DNA from: Gp6-AA40 sp035649395
Lineage (GTDB): Bacteria > Acidobacteriota > Vicinamibacteria > Vicinamibacterales > UBA2999
Assembly: GCA_035649395.1 (NCBI GenBank)
Contig: DASRJR010000250.1
Coordinates: forward strand, 1-53,883
Direction of reading: 5' to 3'
Length of the DNA: 53,883 nucleotides
Shown here: piece after piece, positions 40,874-49,716 of the stretch
How positions within the stretch are numbered: position 1 is the first letter of the stretch
Layout: each line of letters opens with the position of its first letter
The notes under the pieces: generated by a model
What the model was told of the DNA's origin: nothing
The model's input: the letters and a program-made list of their open reading frames with translations, nothing else
Database searches by the model: none
Made by a program: the position numbers and the translations under genes

Positions 40874-40895
40874 TCTGGGGCGCAGCCTCGCTAGG
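40816..40895. terminator. Two hairpins at the galE 3' end
   Basis: Hairpin 1: GCCCGCG (40816-40822) with CGCGGGC (40828-40834), inside the galE tail. Hairpin 2: CCTAGCGAG (40850-40858) with CTCGCTAGG (40887-40895), spanning the galE stop and ending 8 nt before the -10 box of the ABC gene. No T-run follows. It may reduce read-through or act as an operator. Confidence 0.5.
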
Positions 40896-40902
40896 ATTCG
40901 CG

Positions 40903-40908
40903 TAGGAT
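40903..40908 (+). promoter_or_regulatory. Candidate -10 (TAGGAT) of the ABC exporter gene
   Basis: TAGGAT ends 6 nt before the GTG at 40915, with no ribosome site. This is another instance of the start-adjacent box. Confidence 0.4.
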
Positions 40909-40914
40909 GACGCT

Positions 40915-42654
40915 GTGACGCCGTTCCGCAGGCTTCTCGAGTATGCGCGCCCGCATCGCGGGCGCCTGCTGGTGGCCCTGCTGGCGATGGTGCTGTACGG
41001 CGTTGGCACCGCTGGGACGATGGCCTACATCCGGCCGATCCTGGACGAGGCGCTGCCGAATCAGGAACGGCTGGTGCCCACGATTCTTGCCGTGCTGGGG
41101 ATGTTCTTCCTCAAGGGGCTCGGCTCGTATCTCTCGTCCTATGTCATGACCGACGTCGGGCAGCGGGTCGTGCGCGACCTGCGCAACGTTCTCTTCCGGC
41201 ACATCCTGGGACAGTCGGCCGCGTTCTTCTCGTTGCAGACGACGGGGCGACTGATGTCGCGCATCACCAACGACGTCGGCCAGCTGCAGCGCGCCGTGTC
41301 GGAAACGATCGGCGATCTCGCGCGGGAGTCGATCTCGCTGTTGGGGATGACGGTGGTGCTCTTCTACAACGCCCCCCGTCTGGCGATCGTGTGCGGGACG
41401 ATCGCGCCGCTGATCCTGTACCCGCTGGCCGCACTGGGGCGGCGCGTGCGGCGGACGACGCGGCGGAGCCAGGAGGCGCTGGAACAGATGTCGCACGTCA
41501 GCGCTGAAGCGTTCACCGGCCACCGCATCGTGAAGGCGTTTGGAACCGAGGCGCGCGAGGCCGCCAAGTTCGCCACCGCCTCGCAGCGTTTCTATCGCAC
41601 CAGCATGCGCGTGACGAGCGCGCTGTCGGTGCTGCCGCCGATGATGGAGTTCCTCGGCGGCGGTGCGTTCGTGCTCGCGTTGTGGTACGGGAGTCAGGAG
41701 ATTCGCGCCGGCAGACTGACCACCGGTGCGTTCGTGACGTTCATCACGGTGCTCTTCACGATGTACGGGCCCGCGAAGAAATTGAGCCGAGTGAATGCCG
41801 ACTTGCAGCAGGCGATGTCTGCCGCCGAGCGCGTGTTCGAGATTCTCGACACGCACAGCGAGGTCGTCGAGAAGCCCACTGCCGTGGCGCTGCCGCACTT
41901 CTCGTCAGCGATCGAGTTCCATGATGTCGAGTTCGCTTACGGCGATTCCGATCACGCGACGCTGCGTGGCGTGGCCTTCACGGTGCGCGCCGGACAGACG
42001 CTGGCGATCGTCGGACGCAGCGGTGCGGGGAAGACCACCCTCGTCAACCTGATCCCGCGATTCTACGACGTCACCGGCGGCGGGATTACCATCGACGGGC
42101 ACGACGTGCGCGATGTCACGCTGGCGTCGCTGCGCTCGCAGATCGGGATCGTCACCCAGGAGACCGTGCTGTTCGACGAAACGATCGCCGCCAACATTGC
42201 GTACGGGCGGCATGATGCGACCCGCGCCCAGATCGAAGCCGCCGCCCGTGCCGCGCACGCGGACGATTTCATCCGGCGGCTCGACAATGGCTACGACACG
42301 GTCATCGGCGAGCGAGGGCAGCGCCTGTCGGGCGGACAGCGGCAGCGATTGGCGATTGCGCGCGCGATCCTGCGCGACTCGCCGATCCTGATTCTCGACG
42401 AAGCGACCTCATCCCTCGATGCCGAGTCCGAGGCGCTGGTGCAGGATGCGCTGGCGAACCTGCTGCTCAACCGCACGTCGTTCGTCATCGCCCATCGGCT
42501 GTCCACGGTCCGCCGCGCCGACGTCATCGTCGTGCTGGACCGCGGCCGGATCGTCGAGACGGGCACACACGAGGAACTGCTCGCCCGGGGCGGCGCGTAT
42601 GCGAGACTTTACGAGCTGCAGCTCGAGGAGGAGCCGTCGGAGATTGAGATGTAG
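40915..42654 (+). CDS. ABC transporter, fused permease and ATPase (MsbA-like lipid exporter)
   Basis: 579 residues, a half-transporter that would dimerise. Six transmembrane helices (about 15-310) precede the nucleotide-binding domain: Walker A GRSGAGKTTL, Q-loop, signature LSGGQRQRLAIARA and Walker B ILILDEATSSLDAE, then the H-loop AHRLSTVRRAD. Sequence and location next to polysaccharide genes fit an MsbA-type flippase of lipid A, lipid-linked sugar or similar. A multidrug exporter is the alternative. yicC follows after 69 nt. Confidence 0.92.
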   Translation: MTPFRRLLEYARPHRGRLLVALLAMVLYGVGTAGTMAYIRPILDEALPNQERLVPTILAVLGMFFLKGLGSYLSSYVMTDVGQRVVRDLRNVLFRHILGQSAAFFSLQTTGRLMSRITNDVGQLQRAVSETIGDLARESISLLGMTVVLFYNAPRLAIVCGTIAPLILYPLAALGRRVRRTTRRSQEALEQMSHVSAEAFTGHRIVKAFGTEAREAAKFATASQRFYRTSMRVTSALSVLPPMMEFLGGGAFVLALWYGSQEIRAGRLTTGAFVTFITVLFTMYGPAKKLSRVNADLQQAMSAAERVFEILDTHSEVVEKPTAVALPHFSSAIEFHDVEFAYGDSDHATLRGVAFTVRAGQTLAIVGRSGAGKTTLVNLIPRFYDVTGGGITIDGHDVRDVTLASLRSQIGIVTQETVLFDETIAANIAYGRHDATRAQIEAAARAAHADDFIRRLDNGYDTVIGERGQRLSGGQRQRLAIARAILRDSPILILDEATSSLDAESEALVQDALANLLLNRTSFVIAHRLSTVRRADVIVVLDRGRIVETGTHEELLARGGAYARLYELQLEEEPSEIEM

Positions 42655-42723
42655 GCGTGTCAGGCAGATGCAGAATTCAGCATGCAAAAATAGCAGCGAC
42701 CGACGCGCTGCGTTCGTAGTCCG

Positions 42724-43617
42724 ATGATCAAATCGATGACCGGTTTTGCCTCGCTGACGCACGAAGACGAGCGTGCGACCATCGGGGTGACGGTGCGTGC
42801 GGTCAATCACCGTTTTCTCGATCTGCAGCTGCGGATCCCGCAATCGATTGGCGACGTCGAATCGCGCGTGCGCACGCTGCTCCAGAAATGGCTCGCCCGT
42901 GGCCGTATCGAGCTCGGGATCTCGGTGCAAGTGCGCAACGCGTCGGCGCCGACGGTGGAGCTCAATCAGGAATTCGCCAGCGCGCTCGCCGCTGCCGTTG
43001 CCCAGGCGCGCGAACAGGGTCTCGTGTCCGGGCTGTTGACGCCAGGCGACCTGCTGCGCCTGCCCCAAGCCGTGGTCGTGCGCGAACGGGCGGCCGACTC
43101 GGATCCGGTGGCCGATGGGCGCCTCGCCTCCAGCATCGAAGCCGCCGTCGAACAGGCGCTCGCCGAGCTCGACGCGATGCGCGTCCGCGAGGGCGGGCAT
43201 CTGCACGTCGACCTCGCCGCGCGCCGCCAGACACTCAGCGAGCTGATCGAGCGGCTTCGCATCGCTGCCGATGAAGGCCGCGTGGAGCTCGAGAACCGGC
43301 TTCGCGATCGTGTCGACGAGCTGCGGCTGGAGCTGCCGGTCGATCAGGCGATGATCGCGCAGGAGATCGTGCGTGCGGCGGCTCGATCCGATATCAGTGA
43401 GGAAGTCACACGCTTCAGGGCGCATCTGGCCCATTGGGCCGTGCTCGTTGAAGGACACGAGCCGTGCGGACGCAAGCTGGACTTCCTGCTCCAGGAGATG
43501 AATCGCGAGATCAATACGATCGGCTCGAAGGCGGACGGCATCGGTATCTCCGAACTCATCATCAACGCGAAAGCGGAGCTCGAGCGGATGCGGGAGCAGG
43601 TCCAGAATGTCGAGTGA
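42724..43617 (+). CDS. yicC: YicC-family endoribonuclease
   Basis: 297 residues. N-terminal signature MIKSMTGFASLTHEDE followed by VRAVNHRFLDLQLRIPQSI, and the C-terminal domain ending HEPCGRKLDFLLQEMNREINTIGSKADGIGISELIINAKAELERMREQVQNVE, both diagnostic. YicC/YloC proteins cleave RNA and affect RyhB-type regulation in some bacteria. It leads the conserved gmk-rpoZ-coaBC group. Its stop overlaps the gmk start by 11 nt. Confidence 0.95.
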   Translation: MIKSMTGFASLTHEDERATIGVTVRAVNHRFLDLQLRIPQSIGDVESRVRTLLQKWLARGRIELGISVQVRNASAPTVELNQEFASALAAAVAQAREQGLVSGLLTPGDLLRLPQAVVVRERAADSDPVADGRLASSIEAAVEQALAELDAMRVREGGHLHVDLAARRQTLSELIERLRIAADEGRVELENRLRDRVDELRLELPVDQAMIAQEIVRAAARSDISEEVTRFRAHLAHWAVLVEGHEPCGRKLDFLLQEMNREINTIGSKADGIGISELIINAKAELERMREQVQNVE

Positions 43618-44281
43618 TGCCGGGGTGAGCCGAGCGACCGACGCGTACGGGACCGGTGGGGATGCCACCGATCGTCGGGGACTGCTGTTCATCGTGTCGG
43701 CGCCGTCGGGAACGGGCAAGACGACGCTGGTCGAAAGTGTCGTGCGGTGTGTCCCGCGGCTCCGGATGTCACGGTCCTATACCTCCCGAGCGTCCCGCGT
43801 TGGGGAGACGCACGGCGTTGACTATAATTTCATTAGCCGGGAAGACTTCGAGGCGATGATCCAGGCGGGGGCCCTGCTCGAGTGGGCTGACGTCTTCGGC
43901 AACTACTATGGTACCTCAGCGGCCGACACGGAGTCGGTGCTCGCGAGCGGTGACGACCTGGTGCTCGTCATCGACGTGCAGGGTGCCCGTCAGGTGCGCA
44001 GTCGCGGCATCGAGTCGGTTGGCATTTTCGTGTTGCCTCCGTCGGCCGGCATCCTCGAGCAGCGGCTTCGCGGCCGCAGCAAGGACAGTGAAGAACAGAT
44101 TCAGCGACGCCTGGCCGTGGCCCGTCGCGAGGTCGGCGAATACATCCATTACGAGTACGTAGTCGTCAACGACGAAGTGGAGCCGGCTGTCGACCGGCTC
44201 CGGGCCATCATCATGGCCGAGCGCGCGCGAGTGACGTCGATGCGTCGCGAGGCCGAACGCATTATCAGGACTTTCGAATGA
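43607..44281 (+). CDS. gmk: Guanylate kinase
   Basis: 224 residues. Phosphorylates GMP to GDP with ATP. P-loop SAPSGTGKTTL, GMP-binding SYTSRASRVGETHGVDYNFI and the lid region RLRGRSKDSEEQIQRRL. An N-terminal extension of about 25 residues precedes the usual start of the fold. Its TGA overlaps the rpoZ ATG (ATGA). Confidence 0.96.
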   Translation: MSSDAGVSRATDAYGTGGDATDRRGLLFIVSAPSGTGKTTLVESVVRCVPRLRMSRSYTSRASRVGETHGVDYNFISREDFEAMIQAGALLEWADVFGNYYGTSAADTESVLASGDDLVLVIDVQGARQVRSRGIESVGIFVLPPSAGILEQRLRGRSKDSEEQIQRRLAVARREVGEYIHYEYVVVNDEVEPAVDRLRAIIMAERARVTSMRREAERIIRTFE

Positions 44282-44448
44282 CCGGCAGCCCCAAAGACAA
44301 TCGCTTCGAGTTCGTCGTCATTGCCAGCGCGCGCGCGCGCCAGTTACTCGCCGGCTCGGTTCCGCGCGAAGAAGGCACCAAGAAGGTCACCATCGCGCAA
44401 CGTGAAGTGTTACGCCGGAAGGTCGAGAAGATCCCAGAAGGCGAGTAG
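44278..44448 (+). CDS. rpoZ: RNA polymerase omega subunit
   Basis: Only 56 residues, shorter than the E. coli omega (91) but typical of compact forms. The core NRFEFVVIASARARQLLAG is diagnostic, followed by PREEGTKKVTIAQREVLRRKVE. Omega binds the beta' subunit, helps assembly and in many bacteria takes part in ppGpp response. It overlaps gmk by 4 nt and precedes coaBC by 3 nt, the classic gene order. No ribosome site is separable because of the overlap. Confidence 0.94.
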   Translation: MTGSPKDNRFEFVVIASARARQLLAGSVPREEGTKKVTIAQREVLRRKVEKIPEGE

Positions 44449-44451
44449 CGC

Positions 44452-45678
44452 GTGGCGTTAATCGCGCTCGGAGTCACCGGCGGAGTCGGCGCTTACAAAG
44501 CAGTCGAGATCTGCCGTGGCCTCCAGAAGCGCGGGCACGACGTCGTCGCGGTGATGACCCGCTCCGCGACGCGCTTCGTCGGGCCGTTGACCTTCGAGGC
44601 GATCACGCGGCGGCCCGTCATCACGTCTCAATGGCGGCCCGGCATGAACGCCGACATCGAGCACATCGCGATCGCCGACGGCATCGCGCTGCTGCTGGTC
44701 GCCCCCTGCACGGCCAATGTCATCGGCAAGTTCGCCAACGGCATCGCCGACGACTTCCTCTCGTCGCTGTATCTCGCGACCAAGGCCCCCGTGCTGCTCG
44801 CCCCGGCGATGAACACCAACATGCTCGCGCACGAGGCCGTGCAGCGGAATCTGGCGACGCTGACGTCGCGCGGCGTGCGTTTCGTCGAGCCAGGCGAGGG
44901 CTATCTCGCCTGCGGCTGGATCGGGAAGGGACGCCTGGCTGAGCCCGCTGAGGTCGTCGAAGCCGCCGAGCGCGTCCTCGCGCCCGCCGAGTCGACGCTG
45001 CGAGGGCGACGCGTCCTGGTCACCGCCGGGCCGACCTACGAGGACATCGATCCGGTTCGGTATGTCGGCAATCGGTCGAGCGGGCGCATGGGCTTTGCGA
45101 TCGCGGTCGAAGCGCAACGACGCGGCGCGTCCGTCACCCTCGTCGCCGGGCCGACGCAGATGGCCCCGCCTGCCGTCGATGCGGTCGTGCGCGTCCGCAG
45201 CGCCGCTGAAATGCACGAGGCGGTCATGCGCGACGCCTCGAACGCGGATGTGGTCGTGATGTCCGCCGCGGTGGCCGACTACACGCCGGCCGCGGTCGCG
45301 CCCGGGAAGATGGCGAAGACCGATGGACCGATGACACTGACGTTGCGGCGAACCAAAGACATCCTGGCCGACCTCGGATCGATGCGCGCGGGGCTTGGCT
45401 CGGCCGTACCGGTGCTCGTCGGGTTCGCCGCCGAGACCGAGGATGTCGTGGCCAAGGCACGCGAGAAGCGGGTACGGAAGAAAGTCGACCTCATCGTCGC
45501 CAACGACGTGTCGGCGAGCGATCGCGGCTTCGACGCGCCAACGAACGCCGTCACCATCGTCGGCGACGACGGCGAGCAGCACGTCCCGCTGCAAGGCAAG
45601 GACCGCGTCGCCGCGGCGATCCTCGATCGCATCGAGCAACTGCTTCGCGCGCGCGCCGGCGCGTCCGCGCCGCGCTAG
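44452..45678 (+). CDS. coaBC: Bifunctional phosphopantothenoylcysteine decarboxylase / phosphopantothenate-cysteine ligase
   Basis: 408 residues. CoaC half (about 1-175): flavin-binding GVTGGVGAYKAVEICRGL, the PxMNxxM loop APAMNTNMLAHEAVQRN, and the reductase cysteine in LACGWIGKGRLAEP. CoaB half (about 185-400): TAGPTYEDIDPVRYVGNRSSGRMG and the ligase motifs AAVADYTPA and KxK-like AREKRVRKKVDLIVAND. It makes phosphopantetheine for coenzyme A. GTG start 3 nt after rpoZ. Confidence 0.96.
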   Translation: MALIALGVTGGVGAYKAVEICRGLQKRGHDVVAVMTRSATRFVGPLTFEAITRRPVITSQWRPGMNADIEHIAIADGIALLLVAPCTANVIGKFANGIADDFLSSLYLATKAPVLLAPAMNTNMLAHEAVQRNLATLTSRGVRFVEPGEGYLACGWIGKGRLAEPAEVVEAAERVLAPAESTLRGRRVLVTAGPTYEDIDPVRYVGNRSSGRMGFAIAVEAQRRGASVTLVAGPTQMAPPAVDAVVRVRSAAEMHEAVMRDASNADVVVMSAAVADYTPAAVAPGKMAKTDGPMTLTLRRTKDILADLGSMRAGLGSAVPVLVGFAAETEDVVAKAREKRVRKKVDLIVANDVSASDRGFDAPTNAVTIVGDDGEQHVPLQGKDRVAAAILDRIEQLLRARAGASAPR

Positions 45679-45695
45679 CCACGACTCGCTCGACC

Positions 45696-46469
45696 GTGAC
45701 CCGCGATCAAATCAAGGCGCATCTCGAGTTCTTCGGCGAGTTGGGCGTTGACGGCGTGCGCCTCGAGCCCGAGTGGCGCACACGCCCGCATGCCATCGAA
45801 CTGGAACGCGGGAACTCGGAACTCCGGAACTCGGAACTCGGAACTTCGGAACCCGGGAACTCGGAACTCGGGAACTCGCATGAACCGGTGGGTGTGTTCA
45901 CCTCTCAGGCCGACGCGCTGAAGGCGCTTCGCACCGAAATCGGCCCCGACTGCAGCCGCTGCAAGCTGCACACCCTCGGACGCAAACACGTGGTGTTCGG
46001 CGTCGGCAACCCGAATGCTGACCTGATGTTCGTCGGTGAGGGACCGGGCGCCGACGAAGACATTCAGGGTGAGCCGTTCGTCGGCCGCGCCGGGCAGCTG
46101 CTCACGAAGATCATCGAAGCGATCGGCCTGACCCGCGACAGCGTCTACATCGCCAACGTGATCAAGTGCCGTCCGCCGGGCAACCGCAATCCCGAGCCTG
46201 ACGAAGTCGACACGTGCGAGCCGTTTCTATTCCGGCAGATCGACATCATCAAGCCGAAGGTGATCGTCGCCCTCGGCAAGTTCGCCGCGCAGTCGCTGCT
46301 CAGGACCACGGACCCGATCACGCGCATCCGCGGACGCGAGTACAAATACCGCGACGCGATCCTGATGCCGACCTACCATCCGGCGTATCTGCTGCGGAAT
46401 CCCGCCTCGAAGCGTGATGTGTGGGAGGACATGAAGAGGGTCCGCGCGATACTTGCCGCGGACGAGTAA
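45696..46469 (+). CDS. Uracil-DNA glycosylase, family 4 type, with heptad-repeat-encoded linker
   Basis: 257 residues. The catalytic domain (about 75-257) has a 4Fe-4S site (CSRC, then C in IKCRPPG and C in VDTCEPF), motif A GEGPGADEDIQGEPFVGRAGQLL and motif B PTYHPAYLLRNP. It removes uracil from DNA. The N terminus (1-35) is a short helical segment. Residues 37-61 repeat the word NSEL (RGNSELRNSELG, GNSELGNS) and are encoded entirely by heptad repeat island D. The GTG start is 17 nt after coaBC; priA overlaps its stop by one base. Confidence 0.9.
   Translation: MTRDQIKAHLEFFGELGVDGVRLEPEWRTRPHAIELERGNSELRNSELGTSEPGNSELGNSHEPVGVFTSQADALKALRTEIGPDCSRCKLHTLGRKHVVFGVGNPNADLMFVGEGPGADEDIQGEPFVGRAGQLLTKIIEAIGLTRDSVYIANVIKCRPPGNRNPEPDEVDTCEPFLFRQIDIIKPKVIVALGKFAAQSLLRTTDPITRIRGREYKYRDAILMPTYHPAYLLRNPASKRDVWEDMKRVRAILAADE
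45803..45878 (+). repeat. Heptad repeat island D, translated in frame inside the UDG gene
   Basis: About ten units GGAACTC (variants GGAACTT, GGAACCC, GGAACGC) at steps of 7 or 8 nt. The mixed spacing keeps the reading frame open. It encodes a Ser/Glu/Asn/Gly/Leu linker between the N-terminal segment and the Fe-S glycosylase domain. Confidence 0.85.
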
Positions 46470-48706
46470 TGCAGAATGTGCGATTCATCTCCGTCGCCGT
46501 CCCCGTTCCCTTTCTCGACCAGCTGACGTATCGAGTCCCTGAATCGCTCGAATCGCCGCCTGTTGGCGCCCGCGTCCACGTCCCTGTCGGCTCGCGCACT
46601 GTCACCGGCTGTGTCGTCGAGCACGGGCTCAATGGCGCGGTGCCAGACGGGTTGAAGGAGATCGTCGACGTCGTCGATCGCGAGCCGTTTCTTCCGCCGC
46701 ACGTGGTCGAGCTGTGCCGGTGGGTCGCTGACTACTACCTCGCAGGGATTGGCGACGCGATCGCTGCCGCGATGCCGCCAGGCGCGCGACGGACCGCGTC
46801 GGGGTTCAAGTTACGACGGGTCGCGGCGTTGACCGCACACGGGATGGCGTTCGTGCAGGACCCGGCGAGCGGCGGAATCACCGGCAAGCAGCGGACCGCG
46901 CTCGAAGCGTTCGTCGGTGCGACGACGGCGCTGCCGCTGGCCGATTTGCGTGACCGTGGCGTGACCGCCGACGTGATTGGCCGTCTCGCGGCTCGTGGGC
47001 TCGTGACGATCTCGGCCGAGGCCGACGAGCGCGACCCGTTCGAGCGGTCCACTCTCACCGGGCACGAGCCCGAATCCGCCGCGCGACAACTGACGACTGA
47101 GCAGGCCGACGCGCTGAGCGTCCTCGGGCCGCTGGCCGAGAGCGGCGCGTTCAAGGTCGCGCTCCTGCACGGTGTCACCGGGAGCGGTAAGACCGAGATT
47201 TATGCGCGTCTCGCCGGCCTGGTGCAGCAGCGCGGCCGTCAGACGCTGTTGATGGTTCCCGAGATCGCATTGACGCCTTCGGTCGCCGCCATCTTCCGGC
47301 GCGCGTTTGGCGACCGCGTGGCGATTCAGCACAGCGCGTTGTCCGACGGCGAGCGGCACGATCAATGGCACCGCATCCGGCGAGGCGAGGTCGATGTGGT
47401 CGTCGGCACCCGCTCGGCCGTGTTCGTGCCGCTGTCGCGCCTCGGGCTGATCGTCGTCGACGAGGAGCACGACACGTCGTACAAGCAGGAGGAGGCGCCG
47501 CGCTACCACGGACGCGACGTGGCCATCATCCGCGCGCAACGCGAGCAGGCGCTCATCGTGCTCGGCTCGGCGACACCGTCCATGGAGACGTTCTTCAACG
47601 CCGAACACGGGAAGTACACGCGCATCTCACTCGCGCGTCGCGTACTCGACCGGCCGCTGGCGGCCGTTCGGGTGGTCAACATGCGTCAGGAATACGCAGA
47701 CGAGGGGCCAGACGTCGTCATCAGCCGCGCCCTCGTCAGCGCGATCGACGATCGGCTGGCGCGACACGAGCAAGTGCTCGTACTGCTCAATCGCCGTGGC
47801 TACTCGACGGCGGTGTTCTGCCGGCAATGCGGCGATACCTTCGAATGCCCGAACTGCACGATCTCGTTGACCATCCACTCGGCGCGCCAGGGCTGGCGCG
47901 CGCGCTGTCATTACTGCAACTACTCGATGATGGTGCCGAAGGCGTGTCGGAAATGCGCGGCACCGTACCTCGAACACGTCGGCTTCGGCACTGAAAAAGT
48001 CGAGGGGCACCTTCGCGATCGATTTCCCGATGCGCGCATCGGCCGCGTCGATCGCGATTCGGTGCGCCGGCGCGGTGCGCTGGCGTCGCTGCTCTCGCGA
48101 TTTGCCGCCGGGGAGCTCGACGTGCTCGTCGGCACCCAGATGATCGCCAAGGGGCACGACTTTCCGCGCGTAACGCTCGTCGGAGTCATCTCGGCCGACG
48201 TCGGATTGGGGCTCGCCGACTTCCGCGCCGGCGAGCGGACGTTCCAGCTGTTGACGCAGGTGGCAGGACGCGCCGGTCGCGGCGAACGCACCGGCGAGGC
48301 CATCGTTCAGACCCTCTATCCGGAGCACTACAGCATCCAGTTCGCGTGCCGGCAGGACTATGCGGCCTTCTACGAACGGGAGCTGACCTATCGGCGCAGC
48401 ATGCGATATCCGCCGACGGTTGCGCTCGTGAACGCCGTCGTGCGCGGCCGATCGTTCGAGGACGCCATGCAGACGGCGCAGGATCTCGTTCGCCGACTCG
48501 AGCCGCTCGCTGCCGTCGCGGGGTTCCTGATCCTGGGGCCGGCGCCCGCGCCGCTGCTGCGGCTCCGCGGCGAACATCGCGTGCAGTTCTTCCTGAAAGG
48601 GACTCGGCGCGCCGACATGCGTCAGGCGTTGAAGAGCGTGCTCGGTGAAATGCCTGAAGTTCGGCGGCGTGTGATCGTCGACGTCGATCCGCTCAGCGTC
48701 CTCTAA
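46469..48706 (+). CDS. priA: Primosomal replication protein N' (PriA helicase)
   Basis: 745 residues. N-terminal DNA-binding domain, then the helicase with Walker A GVTGSGKTEIY, DEEH box, eight cysteines forming the zinc-binding insert (CRQCGDTFECPNC...CHYCNYSMMVPKACRKC), and GTQMIAKGHDFPRVTLVG plus AGRAGRGERTGE. It restarts stalled forks by loading DnaB. I placed the start at MQNVRFISVAVPV, whose ATG overlaps the UDG stop by one base; the frame extends 16 codons farther into UDG. Its 3' end overlaps the convergent site-2 protease by 14 nt. Confidence 0.95.
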   Translation: MQNVRFISVAVPVPFLDQLTYRVPESLESPPVGARVHVPVGSRTVTGCVVEHGLNGAVPDGLKEIVDVVDREPFLPPHVVELCRWVADYYLAGIGDAIAAAMPPGARRTASGFKLRRVAALTAHGMAFVQDPASGGITGKQRTALEAFVGATTALPLADLRDRGVTADVIGRLAARGLVTISAEADERDPFERSTLTGHEPESAARQLTTEQADALSVLGPLAESGAFKVALLHGVTGSGKTEIYARLAGLVQQRGRQTLLMVPEIALTPSVAAIFRRAFGDRVAIQHSALSDGERHDQWHRIRRGEVDVVVGTRSAVFVPLSRLGLIVVDEEHDTSYKQEEAPRYHGRDVAIIRAQREQALIVLGSATPSMETFFNAEHGKYTRISLARRVLDRPLAAVRVVNMRQEYADEGPDVVISRALVSAIDDRLARHEQVLVLLNRRGYSTAVFCRQCGDTFECPNCTISLTIHSARQGWRARCHYCNYSMMVPKACRKCAAPYLEHVGFGTEKVEGHLRDRFPDARIGRVDRDSVRRRGALASLLSRFAAGELDVLVGTQMIAKGHDFPRVTLVGVISADVGLGLADFRAGERTFQLLTQVAGRAGRGERTGEAIVQTLYPEHYSIQFACRQDYAAFYERELTYRRSMRYPPTVALVNAVVRGRSFEDAMQTAQDLVRRLEPLAAVAGFLILGPAPAPLLRLRGEHRVQFFLKGTRRADMRQALKSVLGEMPEVRRRVIVDVDPLSVL

Positions 48707-49694
48707 TGAATGAAATGGGAACCGGCGTGAACGAGACGATGAACATGAAGGCGGCGAATACGGCCAACCAGAGGCGTTTGGCATCGAGTGCCTGGTCTTC
48801 GTCGGGCGTTCGCGGGTGATGCGGCCCCATGACGAACACCATGATCACCAGGAGTATCGTCGGGAGCAGATACGATGGTGTGCGAAGCACGACCATCGAT
48901 CCGACGGTCAGGATGATCAGGCAGGCGATCACGCCGATCGTAATCGTCGAAGACTTGCGCCCGAACACCGCGTAGCTGATGTGCCCGCCGTCGAGTTGAC
49001 CAGCGGGGAACAGGTTCAGGGCGGTGGCAAGGAGGCCCCACCACGCGGCCCAGCCTGCTGGATGAAGGTTGATCGTTTCGCCAGCGGCCAGTGACGGCAG
49101 GAAGAGCTTTTCGATCCACTGGAACAGCAGCGGTTCGGCATAGTTCTCCCCATTGAAGTCGGCGGGGAGTGTCACGATGTTCGAGAGGCTGATGCCCAGC
49201 ACGAGGATCGGGATGAGCACGAGAAACCCGGCGATGGGGCCGGCGATGCCGATGTCGAAATACTGCTGTTTCGACGCGATGTGCTGCCGGATGCGGATGA
49301 CGGCCCCGAAGGTCCCCGGAATCGCAAACGGCAGCGGAAGCGGAATGAAATAGGGAAGTGACGCGTCTACGCCGTAATACTTGCAGGCAAAATAGTGTCC
49401 GAACTCGTGCACGCCGAGGATGGTCAGAACGCCGACGCTGTACCACAGACCGCCGAGGAGCAGCCACGAGAACGAGGGTATGTTGCTGGTGTTCGTGCCG
49501 ATGTTGGTGACGAAACTCGCGTAAAACTGAGCGCCGACAAGCGTTGTCGTGAGAAATGTCAAGACGAACAGGACCACATGCCGGGTGATCGGGGCCGGCC
49601 GCGGGGAGGGCGGCAGCACGTACGGCCGCGCCAACTCGGGTGGTTGTTCCGGGAGACGGATCTCCGGAGACTCGGCTGAAGAGGGATGGCCCAT
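48693..49694 (-). CDS. Site-2 protease family (M50) intramembrane metalloprotease
   Basis: 333 residues. After a Pro-rich cytosolic N terminus come six or seven hydrophobic helices. The zinc-binding HEFGH (residues 96-100) and the second-site motif LDGGH in LFPAGQLDGGHISY identify peptidase family M50. Such proteases cut transmembrane or membrane-associated proteins in regulated proteolysis. The family group with PYFIPLPLPFAIPGTFGA is typical of the EGY1-like site-2 proteases. Substrate unknown. The ATG at 49694 lies 22 nt after the HU stop on the same strand. Confidence 0.9.
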   Translation of the reverse strand: MGHPSSAESPEIRLPEQPPELARPYVLPPSPRPAPITRHVVLFVLTFLTTTLVGAQFYASFVTNIGTNTSNIPSFSWLLLGGLWYSVGVLTILGVHEFGHYFACKYYGVDASLPYFIPLPLPFAIPGTFGAVIRIRQHIASKQQYFDIGIAGPIAGFLVLIPILVLGISLSNIVTLPADFNGENYAEPLLFQWIEKLFLPSLAAGETINLHPAGWAAWWGLLATALNLFPAGQLDGGHISYAVFGRKSSTITIGVIACLIILTVGSMVVLRTPSYLLPTILLVIMVFVMGPHHPRTPDEDQALDAKRLWLAVFAAFMFIVSFTPVPISFIRGR

Positions 49695-49716
49695 CGCGGG
49701 GGCAGCTATTACGAAC

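Noticed and set aside
40891..40899. CTAGGATTC near the ABC gene as a further heptad repeat
   Set aside because: A single partial match with no 7-nt periodicity around it.
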